Notes under the pieces: model-generated
What the model was told of the DNA's origin: nothing
What the model saw: the letters and a program-made list of their open reading frames with translations, nothing else
Databases searched by the model: none
Assembly: GCA_033032865.1 (NCBI GenBank)
Contig: JAWHQI010000009.1
Location: 15,133,501 to 15,197,500, forward strand
DNA: 64,000 nt
DNA from: Dactylorhiza incarnata
Taxonomy: Eukaryota > Streptophyta > Magnoliopsida > Asparagales > Orchidaceae
Direction of reading: 5' to 3'
Position numbers and translations under genes: made by a program
Shown here: positions 41,689 to 51,432 of the stretch, piece by piece
Numbering within the stretch: the first letter of the stretch is position 1
How the letters are laid out: each line of letters starts with the position of its first letter

Positions 41689-42474
41689 TGTCCTAATTTT
41701 TCAGATTACAGGTCTCATTCGTCGCCTTTCTCACCTTCAACGAAGCTGCCCAAACTGCCCAAACTGCCCAACCTGCCCGAACTGCCCGAAGGGCGAGACG
41801 GTCATTTACGAAAAATGGCAATCCGTGTGCTCCGAACCGCCGAACGTGATTCACCCGTCAAGTGGTTACGGTGGTTACGATGGAAAAATTACTGGGCTAC
41901 CCCGGCCAAAGCTATAAAAGGAGCCCAGGGCCTTCATTTCAAGACATCTTGCCTTCGGCACCCGAGAGAGCTTCGTTGAAGATTTCCTGAGTCCTCCTTT
42001 GACACTCGAAGATCTCCTTCGGGCTTCGAAGATCTCCTTCGTGGACTTGGAGATTTCCTTCATTCCGGAAGACCATCTTCCTAAGTGATTCGGGAATCCT
42101 TCGAATCCTGAAAGGCGACTCAGTGTTCTCATTTTTGTTCTCACTACCATTCCCAGAAGAAGAAGTACTTAGCTTTCCGAGAGGTGACCTGTCACCCTTG
42201 GAGTTCTCTCTCTCTCTCCCTCTCTATCATTGTAATGAGCAGCGACCTGTCGCGCTCGAGTTCTTAATTTCTAATTGTAATCCCGTAGAAGATAGTGGAA
42301 GTTGGCCGGCAGAGCTCCGGTCGCGTGGTTTTTCACCCTTTCCGGGTTTTCCACGTTAAAAGTCTTCGTGTCACTTACTAATTCACTCATTGACTATTTG
42401 CGCATTTGGTTCGCTTCCGAGCTAAGGTGGTTCAGTTCGACCAGTCTACCAGAGCACCCGAGCGACCCACAACA
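41689..42474 (+). repeat. Gypsy II 5' LTR
   Basis: The right end (...CGACCCACAACA at 42474) is fixed by the PBS. The left end is placed at TGTCCTAATT (41689), the nearest suitable TG after the GC-rich repeats, giving about 786 bp; this edge is tentative. A short 'ctgcccaa(a/c)' repeat (41752-41790) and 'gaagatctccttcg' repeats (about 42005-42040) lie inside. Confidence 0.7.
41913..41919 (+). promoter_or_regulatory. TATA box in gypsy II LTR
   Basis: GCTATAAAAGGAGCCC is a classic plant TATA box, followed about 30 bp later by a plausible start region. Confidence 0.8.
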
Positions 42475-42493
42475 GTTTGGCGCTGTCTGTGGG
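42475..42493 (+). promoter_or_regulatory. Gypsy II primer-binding site
   Basis: GTTTGGCGCTGTCTGTGGG directly follows the LTR. This is the PBS form common in Tat-related plant gypsy elements (Cinful-like), differing from the common one by GCT for GCC. Confidence 0.75.
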
Positions 42494-42559
42494 AACCAGT
42501 TTCCAAAACTCTGCGAAAACGTTTCGGAGCCACAATTTGCTTCGCAGTAATATTCAACA

Positions 42560-44005
42560 ATGGTTAGAAGAAGTGTCAGGACCACCGAAGGATCAATCCC
42601 CGGGAGACGCGTCGACCCACCTCCCTCGCACTCACTCATGAACACGCCCCTTGTGGACGAGAAGTGCTCCTGTAGTAGAGCTAGAAGGACGCGTGCGTCA
42701 AATGGAGGAGCATCAAACTGAGATGCTGACCCTACTAAGAAACCTCGAGGTTCCTCGAGCTCCCGCTCAACCTCTGATGCCAAATGCTCCGCTCCATCCA
42801 GCCCCGAACCATGCTCTTTTGAAGCAGTGGCTCAGGCAGATAATGTCCCAAAAGAACTTTCAGATGCAGCAAGCTCCGCTCATCCTGCTCGAGCGCCAGA
42901 AGGCGACATCCATCACCAACGCCAAGAAAGAATCGACCCTCCACGAGCAATAGCAAGGGCCACTCGAGAAGAAATCCTAGACGTAATAGCGGAAGAGTAC
43001 GGTCAGGTTGGGTGGCGCGCAGCTTTCGCTCGTCATCCCCTGCACAACGGCTCCCCGTTAGCACCTCACATTCTAGCTCACCCAGTTTCCCGTGGCTTCA
43101 AGCTCCACAGCATAGAGATGTTCGATGGGACGGATGGCCCACTAGAGGATGTCAACCATTTCACTACTATCATGAGAATCTATAACACTCCAGATCAACT
43201 CCTCTGTCAGGTGTTTCTAGCAGCCTTGAAAGGACAAACGCGCACTTGGTTTCACTCTCTGCAAGAAGGAGCCATAAACAGCTTCACAGAGAAGGCGCGA
43301 CAGTTCACATACCAGTTCATTGCCAATCGCAGAATTATCTGAGACCCCTCTCACCTTTCAGGAATCCACCAGAACGACGGAGAAACACTCAGGGATTTCT
43401 TTCGCCGCTTCACTATAGAGGCCAGACAAATCCCGGGAGTTGATCGCGAACTCCTGTTGGGAGTCTTCCTTGGGGGGCTCCATCCAAGTGGTTTTTACTC
43501 AGCCTTGATGAGGGAAACGGTACCAAGTTATCCCGATCTTGTTCATCGGGTAGAAGCTCAGATAGTTGCAGATGAGGCTATCAAAGCGCACCAACAACAG
43601 TTTGAAGGCAACCAGAAAAGGAAAATTGGGCTAGAGCAAGCCTCCGGAAGGCAGGAGGAGCGGCACGTCGAAGAACACCACTTCGACAAGCGTCGTCGCA
43701 ATCCCCAGAGAGATCCGGATCCGCGACTACCCAGAGTGTACACCTCATTGAACACCAGCAGAACCAACGTGCTCTAGGCCATCCCAAATAACCCAGAACT
43801 TCATAGGCCAAGGGTGCCTCTCCCAAATCCAAGAAGCGACCAATCAAAGTACTACGAGTTCCACCGAGGAATCGGGCACACCACCGAAGAATGTTCTAGG
43901 CTTAAGGATGAGATCGAGCATCTCATCCGTCAGGAACTTCTGGGAAGATTTCTACAGGGCCAGATTCCCAACCAACCTCAGCCACCTAGGGAGGCAAGGG
44001 AATAG
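42560..44005 (+). pseudogene. Gypsy II gag, multiply frameshifted
   Basis: The ATG at 42560 gives MVRRSVRTTEGSIPGRRVDP. Capsid blocks follow in changing frames: IEMFDGTDGPLEDVNHFTTI then YNTPDQLLCQVFLAALKGQT and RTWFHSLQEGAINSF in 42827-43342, then DFFRRFTIEARQIPG near 43400, and LLLGVFLGGLHPSGFYSALM in 43457-43777. The zinc-knuckle-like YEFHRGIGHTTEECSRLKDE is in 43814-44005. At least four frame changes or stops separate these parts. Confidence 0.87.
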
Positions 44006-44942
44006 CCACCCGCTCCCCGAGGCGCTGCAGGGGGTAGAGCGATGGTGGGAGAAATTGAGACTATCGGTGGACCTCCCGCTCTAGCCGCTCAGATTCTCTC
44101 AATTGCCAAACCCCCTAGAGACCACGATGACAAGAAGCTCAAATAGGATATCACAATCACTTTCCGGGAAAAGGATCTACAAGGATTACGACTACCACAC
44201 CAAGACCCGCTCGTAATCAGCGCAGGAATAGGGGCCCCTTGCTTTAATGTTAAAAGGATATTAGTCGACAACGAAAGCTCGGTCGATGTCCTATTCTTGT
44301 CCACATTGCAAAACATGAAACTCGCGAAGGATCAGCTCAGCCTTGCAGTCGGGCCCGTCTACGGCTTCGACAACCGGACTGTTCCGGTTCAGATCCTGAT
44401 CACACTTCCAGTCACAATGGGCGAATTTCCAAGGCAATCAATGCACAACATCCAGTTCGTGGTAGTGGAGTCTACATCCGCCTACAATGACAACTTTGGA
44501 AGACCATTCCAATCCGTCTTTGGAGCAATTCCCTCTATCCCGCACCTAGCCTTGAAGTTCCCGACCGCCGCAGGGATAGGGGTCGTAAGAGGAAACCAAG
44601 AAGCAGCACGAACGTATTTCCTAAAGCAGGACCGACCGATGGAAGCGACCGCTCTCAATATTGATAACTTCGACCTGCGGGACGAAGCCACTTTACAACG
44701 CGGATCGCCCGTCGAAGGACTCATAGAAGTACCACTCTCCTCGCATGACCTGACCAGCATAGTTCAGGTCGGGTCCCTTCTATCCGAGGAAGAGCGGGAA
44801 GAATATGTCTTCTTCCTCCGTGCTAACGAAGATATCTTCGCATGGAGTCCGGAAGATATGCATGGGGTAGATCCTCAGGTCATCTTTCACTCTTTAAATA
44901 TTAACCCCGCTTGCAGGACAGTGATCCAAAAGAAGCGGAACT
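44006..44942 (+). pseudogene. Gypsy II protease and protease-RT linker
   Basis: The active-site region (about 44260-44300) reads VDNESSVDVLF, where Tat elements have (V/I)D(N/T)GSS; the Gly is replaced by Glu, which should abolish activity. The 44297 frame goes on with LAVGPVYGFDNRTVPVQILI, HNIQFVVVESTSAYND and FGRPFQSVFGAIPSIPHLAL, then EEREEYVFFLRANEDIFAWS and PEDMHGVDPQVIFH, the linker before RT. Confidence 0.85.
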
Positions 44943-45379
44943 TTGCCCCGGAGCGTCTCAAGGCAATCGAAGAAGAGGTGGAGAAGCTCCTGGAAGCGTG
45001 GTTCATCTGTGAAGCAAAATACCCCCACATGGCTAGCCAATGTGGTCATGGTAAAGAAGGCCTCAGGGAAGTGGAGGATGTGCGTCGACTACAGTAATCT
45101 GAATCAAGCGTGCCCAAAATATAGTTTCCCCCTTCCAAGAATCGATCAATTGGTCGACGCAACAGCCGGGCATGAGCTCCTCGGCTTTATGGATGCATAC
45201 TCAGGCTACAACCAAATCAGGATGAACTCGGAGGACGAGAAGCACACCACATTCCGAACAGATAAATGAGTATACTGCTACAAAGCAATGCCTTTCAGAC
45301 TCAAAAACGTCGGGGCAACCTATTAGAGGCTAATGAACAAGGTATTCAAAGACCTCATCGGAAGCACAATGGAGGTTTA
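44943..45379 (+). pseudogene. Gypsy II reverse transcriptase, truncated before the catalytic motif
   Basis: The frame holds NVVMVKKASGKWRMCVDYSN, then LNQACPKYSFPLPRIDQLVD and FMDAYSGYNQIRMNSEDEKH. After a stop (TGA at 45267-45269) more RT is seen with breaks (YCYKAMPFRLKNVGATY), then MNKVFKDLIGSTMEVYV. The sequence ends at 45379, right where the family's VDD would follow. Confidence 0.9.
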
Positions 45380-46587
45380 TGTTGGGAAATTGACCTTCAA
45401 TGTCCCTTTAATTTGAAGAGGCCTCACACTCAAATACAAAGTACAAGTTGTATTTGATAAACCCTATTTGTATCTCATAAGCATGCAGGGTTAGGTTATT
45501 CCAAGACAAGGAATAGTATTGGTAACAATCTGCCCAAAACCGCTGAGACTTGTGTCTGTCCCAGCGGAACCGCTGAGAAGGAAACTGGAGCTGCCGCTGA
45601 GACCGGAAGCTGTCTCAGCCCAGCCGCTGAGACAGATTCAAATGTACTGACGGGATCTGCTTTTGGCGCAAGCGAAAATAAAAAGGGAAAAGCAACTCCA
45701 ATCTGCCACATACTGGGTCAGGAGGATTGTAATAGCCGTTGAAGCCTTCTGGAGGTATAAAAGCAAAAGCTAGGGCACAACAACAAGAACCATTCTATTG
45801 AAAAGCTTTTGCTGCAAGCCGTAATCGAGCATTCACGTTCCAGCAAGTTGAAGTTGCTCTCTGAAGCTGGAGTTAATCTTCTAAAGGAGATTAGTTAGCT
45901 CTTCCTGTACCAACTCAAGAAGGGCAAGTTGATCTTCTGCTTTGCTGAAGGAGAAGATCAAGGTGATTCAAATCTGAAGCTGCTGTCTTTCAGATCTGAA
46001 GAAAAAAATCAGAAGACCTGAGAGTAAACCTTTTGTCTTTTGTATTTAATACAAACTCTCTTATATCTTTGTCAGGCATTGTTGCATGAGTGAAAGGCTG
46101 TTGGGCCTGTGTGTAAAGCTGTGTTGACAGCTTGAGTGGTAGGACTTCTTGATAGGTCTGAGGTAGGAAATCTGTGTGATTTCTGAGTGGTAGGAGTTAC
46201 ATAACTCTGAGTTGTAGGGCTGCTGTGCCTGAGGTGTAGGGTTGTTGAGCCTGAGTGTAGGGCTGCTGTGCCTGAGGTGTAGGGCTGCTGAGCCTGAGTG
46301 TAGGGCCGTTGTGCCTGAGGTAAGATCACTCTTGATCTGAGAAGTTCTGAGGAACTTGTGGTGTAAGCTCAAGGAGCTGAGATTGGGGTTTGTGGCCTTG
46401 TCTAACTCACAGTTAGAAAGGTGAAGGGGGAAAGAGGACTACTCAAGACACCCTGTCTTGAGGAACCTCTATACATCCTGTGTGCTTTCTGTGATTGAGT
46501 TTTCTGCAGCTAGATACATTAGGATTATATATAAAGAAAATAAGTAAAACATATTCACCCCCTAGGTAATATTGACTACACCTAACA
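45380..46587 (+). repeat. Copia D 5' LTR
   Basis: It starts TGTTGGGAAATTGACC and ends ACACCTAACA, ahead of a PBS 10 bp on. It includes 'ccgctgag' repeats (about 45540-45630), a TATA box (45754-45760) and a tandem of 25/50-bp units with gtagggctg(c/t)tg(t/a)gcctgag from about 46205 to 46320. Confidence 0.85.
45754..45760 (+). promoter_or_regulatory. TATA box in copia D LTR
   Basis: GAGGTATAAAAGCAAAAG lies about 375 bp into the LTR, in the expected U3 position. Confidence 0.75.
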
Positions 46588-46597
46588 AACTATCAAG

Positions 46598-46613
46598 TGG
46601 TATCAAAGCGAGG
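46598..46613 (+). promoter_or_regulatory. Copia D primer-binding site, initiator tRNA-Met
   Basis: TGGTATCAAAGCGAGG matches the Met PBS with one change (A for G at position 9) and sits 10 bp after the LTR end. Confidence 0.85.
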
Positions 46614-46676
46614 TTGATCAAAAGTACTTAATAGTCTGATCAGATCCTATACAGGAGTAGTCAAATCTGAAATCTA

Positions 46677-47659
46677 ATGGCCAACAGTGGAATGAAGAAG
46701 GAGTTGGGGTCAATGAAGTTGCCCATATGCTCCAAAGAAAACTTTGGTATATGGAAGCAAAGGGTAAGGCTATTCATGGAAGCCTCAGACCCAAGGATCT
46801 TTTTGACTGTCAAAAATGGTCCTTATACCTTTGAGAAGATCTCCACTATTGACCTACTAGAAAAGTACTTAAGGTATATTCTGAGCTGACCAATGATGAG
46901 ATAGCATTGTACACTATGGACAAGAGAGCCCAAAACATAATAGTAAATGCCATTGATGACACTACATTTCAGAACTTGGTACACTGCACAATTTCTAAGG
47001 AAATATGAGACACATTGGTTGTTTATATGGAGGGAGCAGCTGAAGTGAGGGATGATAGAAAGTCACTCCTCAATCAGGAGTATGAAGCCTTCAGACAGCT
47101 GAGCCAGGAGAATATCTCCATGTGCTATGAAAGGTTCTTTAGGATTGTAAATGAACTAAGAACCTATGGAAGGGTGTTCACAGATTATGAACTCAATGAC
47201 AAGTTCCTTAGATCTCTAACTAGAGATTGGGACACTAAAATATGTGCAATCAGGGAAGGGACAAGACTTGGAGAAACCCCTACCCATACACTGTTTGGGA
47301 AACTTCTCTCATATGAGATGCAGCTTTCTGCAAGAAAGGAGGAGGACACTTCCTCCAGGGCTCACACAAGGGAGAGATCTGTTGCTCTCAAAGCTGAAAG
47401 CTCTAAGAAGAACAAGGGTAGAGTGCAGTCACCTCCAAGAAAGGCTGCTGAATCTGAGAAATCTGAGAGCTGCAATTCAGACAGCTCCTCTTCTGATGAG
47501 GAGTTTGCTGCCTTCACAAGGCAGTTCAAGAAGATGATCAGGAGGAAACAATGGAAGAACAAACCTTCCTCCTCTTCTCATCCCAAGAAGGATCATTACA
47601 GATCTGAGAGGCAACATCCCAAAGGGGACAGGTATGACTCTAAATCTAGTAAGAAATAA
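46677..47659 (+). pseudogene. Copia D gag, broken and truncated
   Basis: The frame from 46677 begins MANSGMKKELGSMKLPICSK and has ENFGIWKQRVRLFMEASDP (the NFxxWKxRxxxF block). After a frame change near 46889 it goes on with ELTNDEIALYTMDKRAQNII, then a TGA in place of Trp (EI*DTL, about 47007-47009), and the 47015 frame: QEYEAFRQLSQENISMCYER, FFRIVNELRTYGRVFTDYEL, LRSLTRDWDTKICAIREG. The C-terminus is basic and Ser-rich (SSDEEFAAFTRQFKKMIRRK). The zinc knuckle expected next is lost at the breakpoint. Confidence 0.87.
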
Positions 47660-48204
47660 GAACTCCCTCAAGATGGACTTCTGAAGTTGGAGACGAAGAT
47701 CCGCCGTTGAATAAGCGTTGTAGAAGAGGACTTCGATCTGATTCGGCGTGACGAGATTCTCCTTCAGAAGTTTTGCAGAGCTTTGCTAGCACATCAACTT
47801 TCGGCCAAGATAGCCTCTGGAATTCTGGCACTCAATATATCTCACTGATGTGTGTGTGAAACGAGAGGACTTGGGTCCTTTTTATAGATTAGCGCTAGCG
47901 CCTGCGCTAGCCACTAACGCCGGCGCTATCCCATATTAGGAGACTTTTTGCGCGGCAGAATCTTCAATCCGAGGCAACAATTCCAGCATGCCTTCTGTGC
48001 ATCGAGCTAGCGCCGGCGCTATCCACTATCGCCTGCGCTAGTGATCAGTTTGGAGTTGATGGCTCAATTTCGGGGGCAACCACCATATATAAACCTTGAG
48101 TCATTTTGACCTGTTATCCTGCACACTTAGATCACACAAGATTAAATACACACATAGGATTTGTTATTCTCAAACCTAGGAGATGCAGAAGACCGTGTTC
48201 CAAC
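47660..48204 (-). repeat. Putative minus-strand copia LTR fragment
   Basis: The right end is the complement of TGTTGGAACACGGTCTTC, a typical copia LTR start. A TATA box in the same orientation (complement CTATAAAAAGG, 47877-47887) lies about 320 bp in. The U3 part carries repeated palindromic gcgctagcgcc(t/g)gcgctag units near 47890-47930 and 48005-48045. No matching left terminus, PBS, PPT or target duplication was found, so it is a truncated or solo LTR. Confidence 0.5.
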
Positions 48205-48459
48205 ATGTAGTTTGCGTACAAACTATGCAGCGGAAGCTGTGGTGTGCCCATGTATGAAATCACATAAAACAGTCCATTAAGCATCAAGTTAGGTCAAGTT
48301 TTGACTTACTTAGACAATTTAGTGACGCACCCTAGTCTAAAGAGCGACCTCGGGTCTAGATTTGGTTGAAGGTTAAGGATACCCAACGTAGCTAAGGGAG
48401 GAAGTTAGTATAAGTATTGACGTGGAGACTTTCACGCTGAGGGTTACGCTTTACTATCA
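48205..48459 (+). repeat. Truncated 5' LTR tail of LARD copy 1
   Basis: It matches 56294-56546, the end of the complete LTR. The LTR end is set at ...TTACTATCA because AGTGGTAGGAC...CGAGG after it resembles a degraded Met PBS; this is tentative. Confidence 0.45.
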
Positions 48460-51432
48460 AGTGGTAGGACTATCTCGAGGAGATCGGGTATCTGTAGTCT
48501 TCTTTAGAGTAATAGAAGACCCATAAGCTTAACCCCCTTACCATAACTTGATACTTCCCATTATAGTACGTTGAGGCAACCACCATAAAATACCAGAGGT
48601 CGAATTGGAATTTGAATATTTTGTTTTGAAAAGGCCTCTTTCCTAGTTAATCATATAGGGAACTCGGTAAAGTTAGCATAATTTATAGCATTGGGAGCCT
48701 AAGTTTTATCATAACTTTATGTCTCAGGGTGGAACACCAAGTCAGAGATTATATGCCCTAAGGTTTATGTATGTATGTAAGATGAATATACCGTAGAAGT
48801 ATTGAAGAGACTTAGCGCAAATCGGTAGGGGCTTATCCTTTTGTTTATTGGGCCAATAAAATACCGACTTGGATTACCCCCTAGACTTTGTTTAGAAAAG
48901 GTTGTGACATTTTCGTAGTAATCTCGAATTTTGGAGTATTCAATGAAACTCAGGTGATGACGAGATCTTATTCATATACTTTTGCTTTGTGGACCAACCC
49001 TCCTTAGAAGTTTGAGACCCTTGGAGAATTACTTCACCTTAAATAGCAGGGAGTGATTTTACCAAGTTGTGATCACGTTAGTTATGCGAGCAAGTTAAGT
49101 GAATGGTACACTTCAAGAGTGAGCGTGCACTCATCTTATTACTCCAAGGCTGATTCTAAGTCGACAAAAGTGATCAACTTGTTAAACATTTGATTATACG
49201 TAAAGGGTTGTCCAGTGTATGAGCATAAGACTCTCGGAATCAAGAAAGTCCGGTTAAGAATTTAGGGAATTTCACTAACTTCCTGATCCAAGCAATGTGG
49301 TCTTGTCATTTATAAGGACGTTTGGTCATCAAGCTCTTACCGGTCACAAAGGAAGAACATTATAAACGGCGGATTCAGTGCAAGACCAAGTAGAATTTAG
49401 AATGGATAGAAGTAAGACTGGGCTATAAGTCCGCATGACCATGAGAAATAATCAGTTTATCGTAACAAACTCGCAAGTGTATGGTTGTAGACACACCTTC
49501 TTAACCTCGAGACATCGATTTGTAGAGTTATCCAATCAATTTACAATCATTGACGTCCGAACAAATGTCTCATTTTAGTCAAGTATTGAAAACAAGAAAG
49601 AATGCCAGGTTTAGTAGCTTGGGATAAATGTGTCACGTCATGGAATTTTGAAGTTTGGAGTCAAGTCTTCACAAGTAAAGATTACAACTAGAGTTTCTTG
49701 CACTCCAGGCTTCAGATAGTAGTCCTATTTAAAATTCAAGCCCTCTCCTTGGTGAAAATTTAGTTAAGATTATTTTACTCTTAAAAGTTGATTTATGCAC
49801 CGCCAGAGAGCTTAGGAAGGTGATTCTTTGGATCTTGTAATACGATGGTATAATCTATTAGGGCTAAGATGGAGAATCTTACTATGTTCGGATCTCGGGA
49901 AAGATGACAACGACCGTCATGTGTTGAGATATTGAGGAATGGGGAGTTAAAATGATTGATTAGTGTCGTTACTATCAACTCCCGCTTAAGATTGTTAACT
50001 TTACTTGATGATACGTAGCGACGTAATTTTAGGATGACATAACTATGAGAAGGGTCGTTATGATGAAATCTTTAATTCATAATTTATAGCATAATTAAGA
50101 TGAGACCTCTTGTCTTTGAAAGTTTAGCCCACCCGTTATTGGAAATCTAAAGTGAAATTTGTCGAATGTTATATTAAAGATATATAATCTACATACAATC
50201 CTCCGATCTTAAGAACCAGAAATTTACGATTTCTCCAAAATTTATAACCTCAGTTAGGAAGATTCAGGAATAAGGGAGACAAGTTTGATTTTCAGATATA
50301 AATGGTGGAATTTCTCGATGATTAATGGGTTTTAATGAGTCACCCTTCTTGTTGAAATCTTTTTTGTGCCAAAACTTGTCATGATAAAAAGGGGTTTTAC
50401 CCTCGTGAGTTATGAACCAATGGATATGGAAAGTAGATGGGAGTCATTTCGCGAACATCATATTAAACTACAGACGTATGTTCCTCAAGAAAAGCTTGGA
50501 AGATATCTATATTTATTTAACGTGTAGAAGCGTTAACCTCGTGTAACATTCGTAGGACATAAGAGACTCTGGTCCAAGTGTAATCAAGGTTTATGTTATT
50601 GTTTTGTAGTTGATAAACCTGACCTTGTATCCGCGAAGTCGGAAACGGTTTACCAGCCGAGACCTCATATGTTAAGGGATAAGGTCTCTTGGTGTAGGTG
50701 GTGCTGAACACCTACGTGTAAGAGAGTCGTATAGTGAAAAATCAGAATAGACAATGACGGTTGGCTAAATGATCACGTCCTGGCTAATCGATTTATGAGC
50801 AGAGTTTTAAGTAAACATGGTGCGTGAATATAACCTTGTGAAGTTAAGTTGAACTCGAAGGTTTTTGGTGCTATCTAGCGCGGCATGATAGTATAAATTA
50901 ACTCGGTAAGTTCTTATGTATTTCAGGTAGATCCTCCTTCGGGGAGTGTAGTGATTTTGATAACACCCACGCCTGGTTTGCTTGCTTTGATTTCTTGAAG
51001 TGTCTATTTCCTAATTATTACCGGGATGGAGCAAGTAGAACCCGCTTTGTGATTGATGGCACGATGGTCTGAACGGCGGGTAAAACCTTCAATTAACCCC
51101 TAGTGGGAATATTGTCGACAATCTTAGCAAGTAATAGTGGAAGTGCAATGAGAATTTTGGTAAAGAATGTTGCTCCGGTTTGAGTTCTCATATAGTAGAG
51201 GTCCGAGTTCTTCCGTGGAAGGAGATTCTGAGGTCCGATTATTATAGTTCAATCATGGGCAAGAGGAGCACAGCTGGGTGCCCATGGACTTCATGCAACA
51301 ATGTTTCCCGGAACTCTTCACCTCAGGTGCAAATTAATGGTCTTTGAAATCCTTTACTCTTATAATTACTTGCAACCCGTAGACCCAAACCTAAATTTCG
51401 AGGACGAAATATTTCTTTTGTTTATTGGGATT
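48460..51432 (+). other. LARD internal region, copy 1 (non-coding)
   Basis: About 2.97 kb. The longest frames (49793-49978, 50517-50711, both minus) have no recognisable domain and are stopped or shifted in copy 2. It ends with CCTAAATTTCGAGGACGAAA and a T-rich/G-rich tract before the LTR, the position of a PPT in gypsy elements, although the purine tract is poor. Confidence 0.65.

Larger units (their letters stand above)
41689..45379 (+). mobile_element. 5' part of a Tat-like Ty3/gypsy element (gypsy II)
   Basis: A 5' LTR with TATA box, a PBS of the TTTGGCGC(T/C)GTCTGTGGG type, gag, protease and the start of RT run left to right. The element ends at 45379, within RT, where copia D begins, and no continuation is found to the right. 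Multiple frame breaks occur in gag and protease. Confidence 0.88.
45380..47659 (+). mobile_element. 5' part of a Ty1/copia element (copia D, SIRE/Maximus-like)
   Basis: A 1.2-kb LTR (45380-46587), Met PBS and gag lie on the plus strand. The element inserted in gypsy II RT and is itself cut at about 47659, in the gag C-terminus; no pol follows. The large LTR and Ser/Lys-rich gag fit the SIRE/Maximus lineage. Confidence 0.82.

Noticed and set aside
41250..41700. Gly/Pro-rich frames on both strands left of gypsy II
   Set aside because: Products of poly-C tracts and GGGTGCGG repeats.
49793..50711. Short minus-strand frames in the LARD interior as genes
   Set aside because: Both copies are nearly identical, so sharing of frames is expected; there is no domain, and one frame changes length between copies.
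48205..51432. Degraded Tekay gag-pol inside the LARD
   Set aside because: I looked for protease, RT (YxDD), RNase H and DDE blocks and found none; high identity of the two copies also argues against old decay as the reason.
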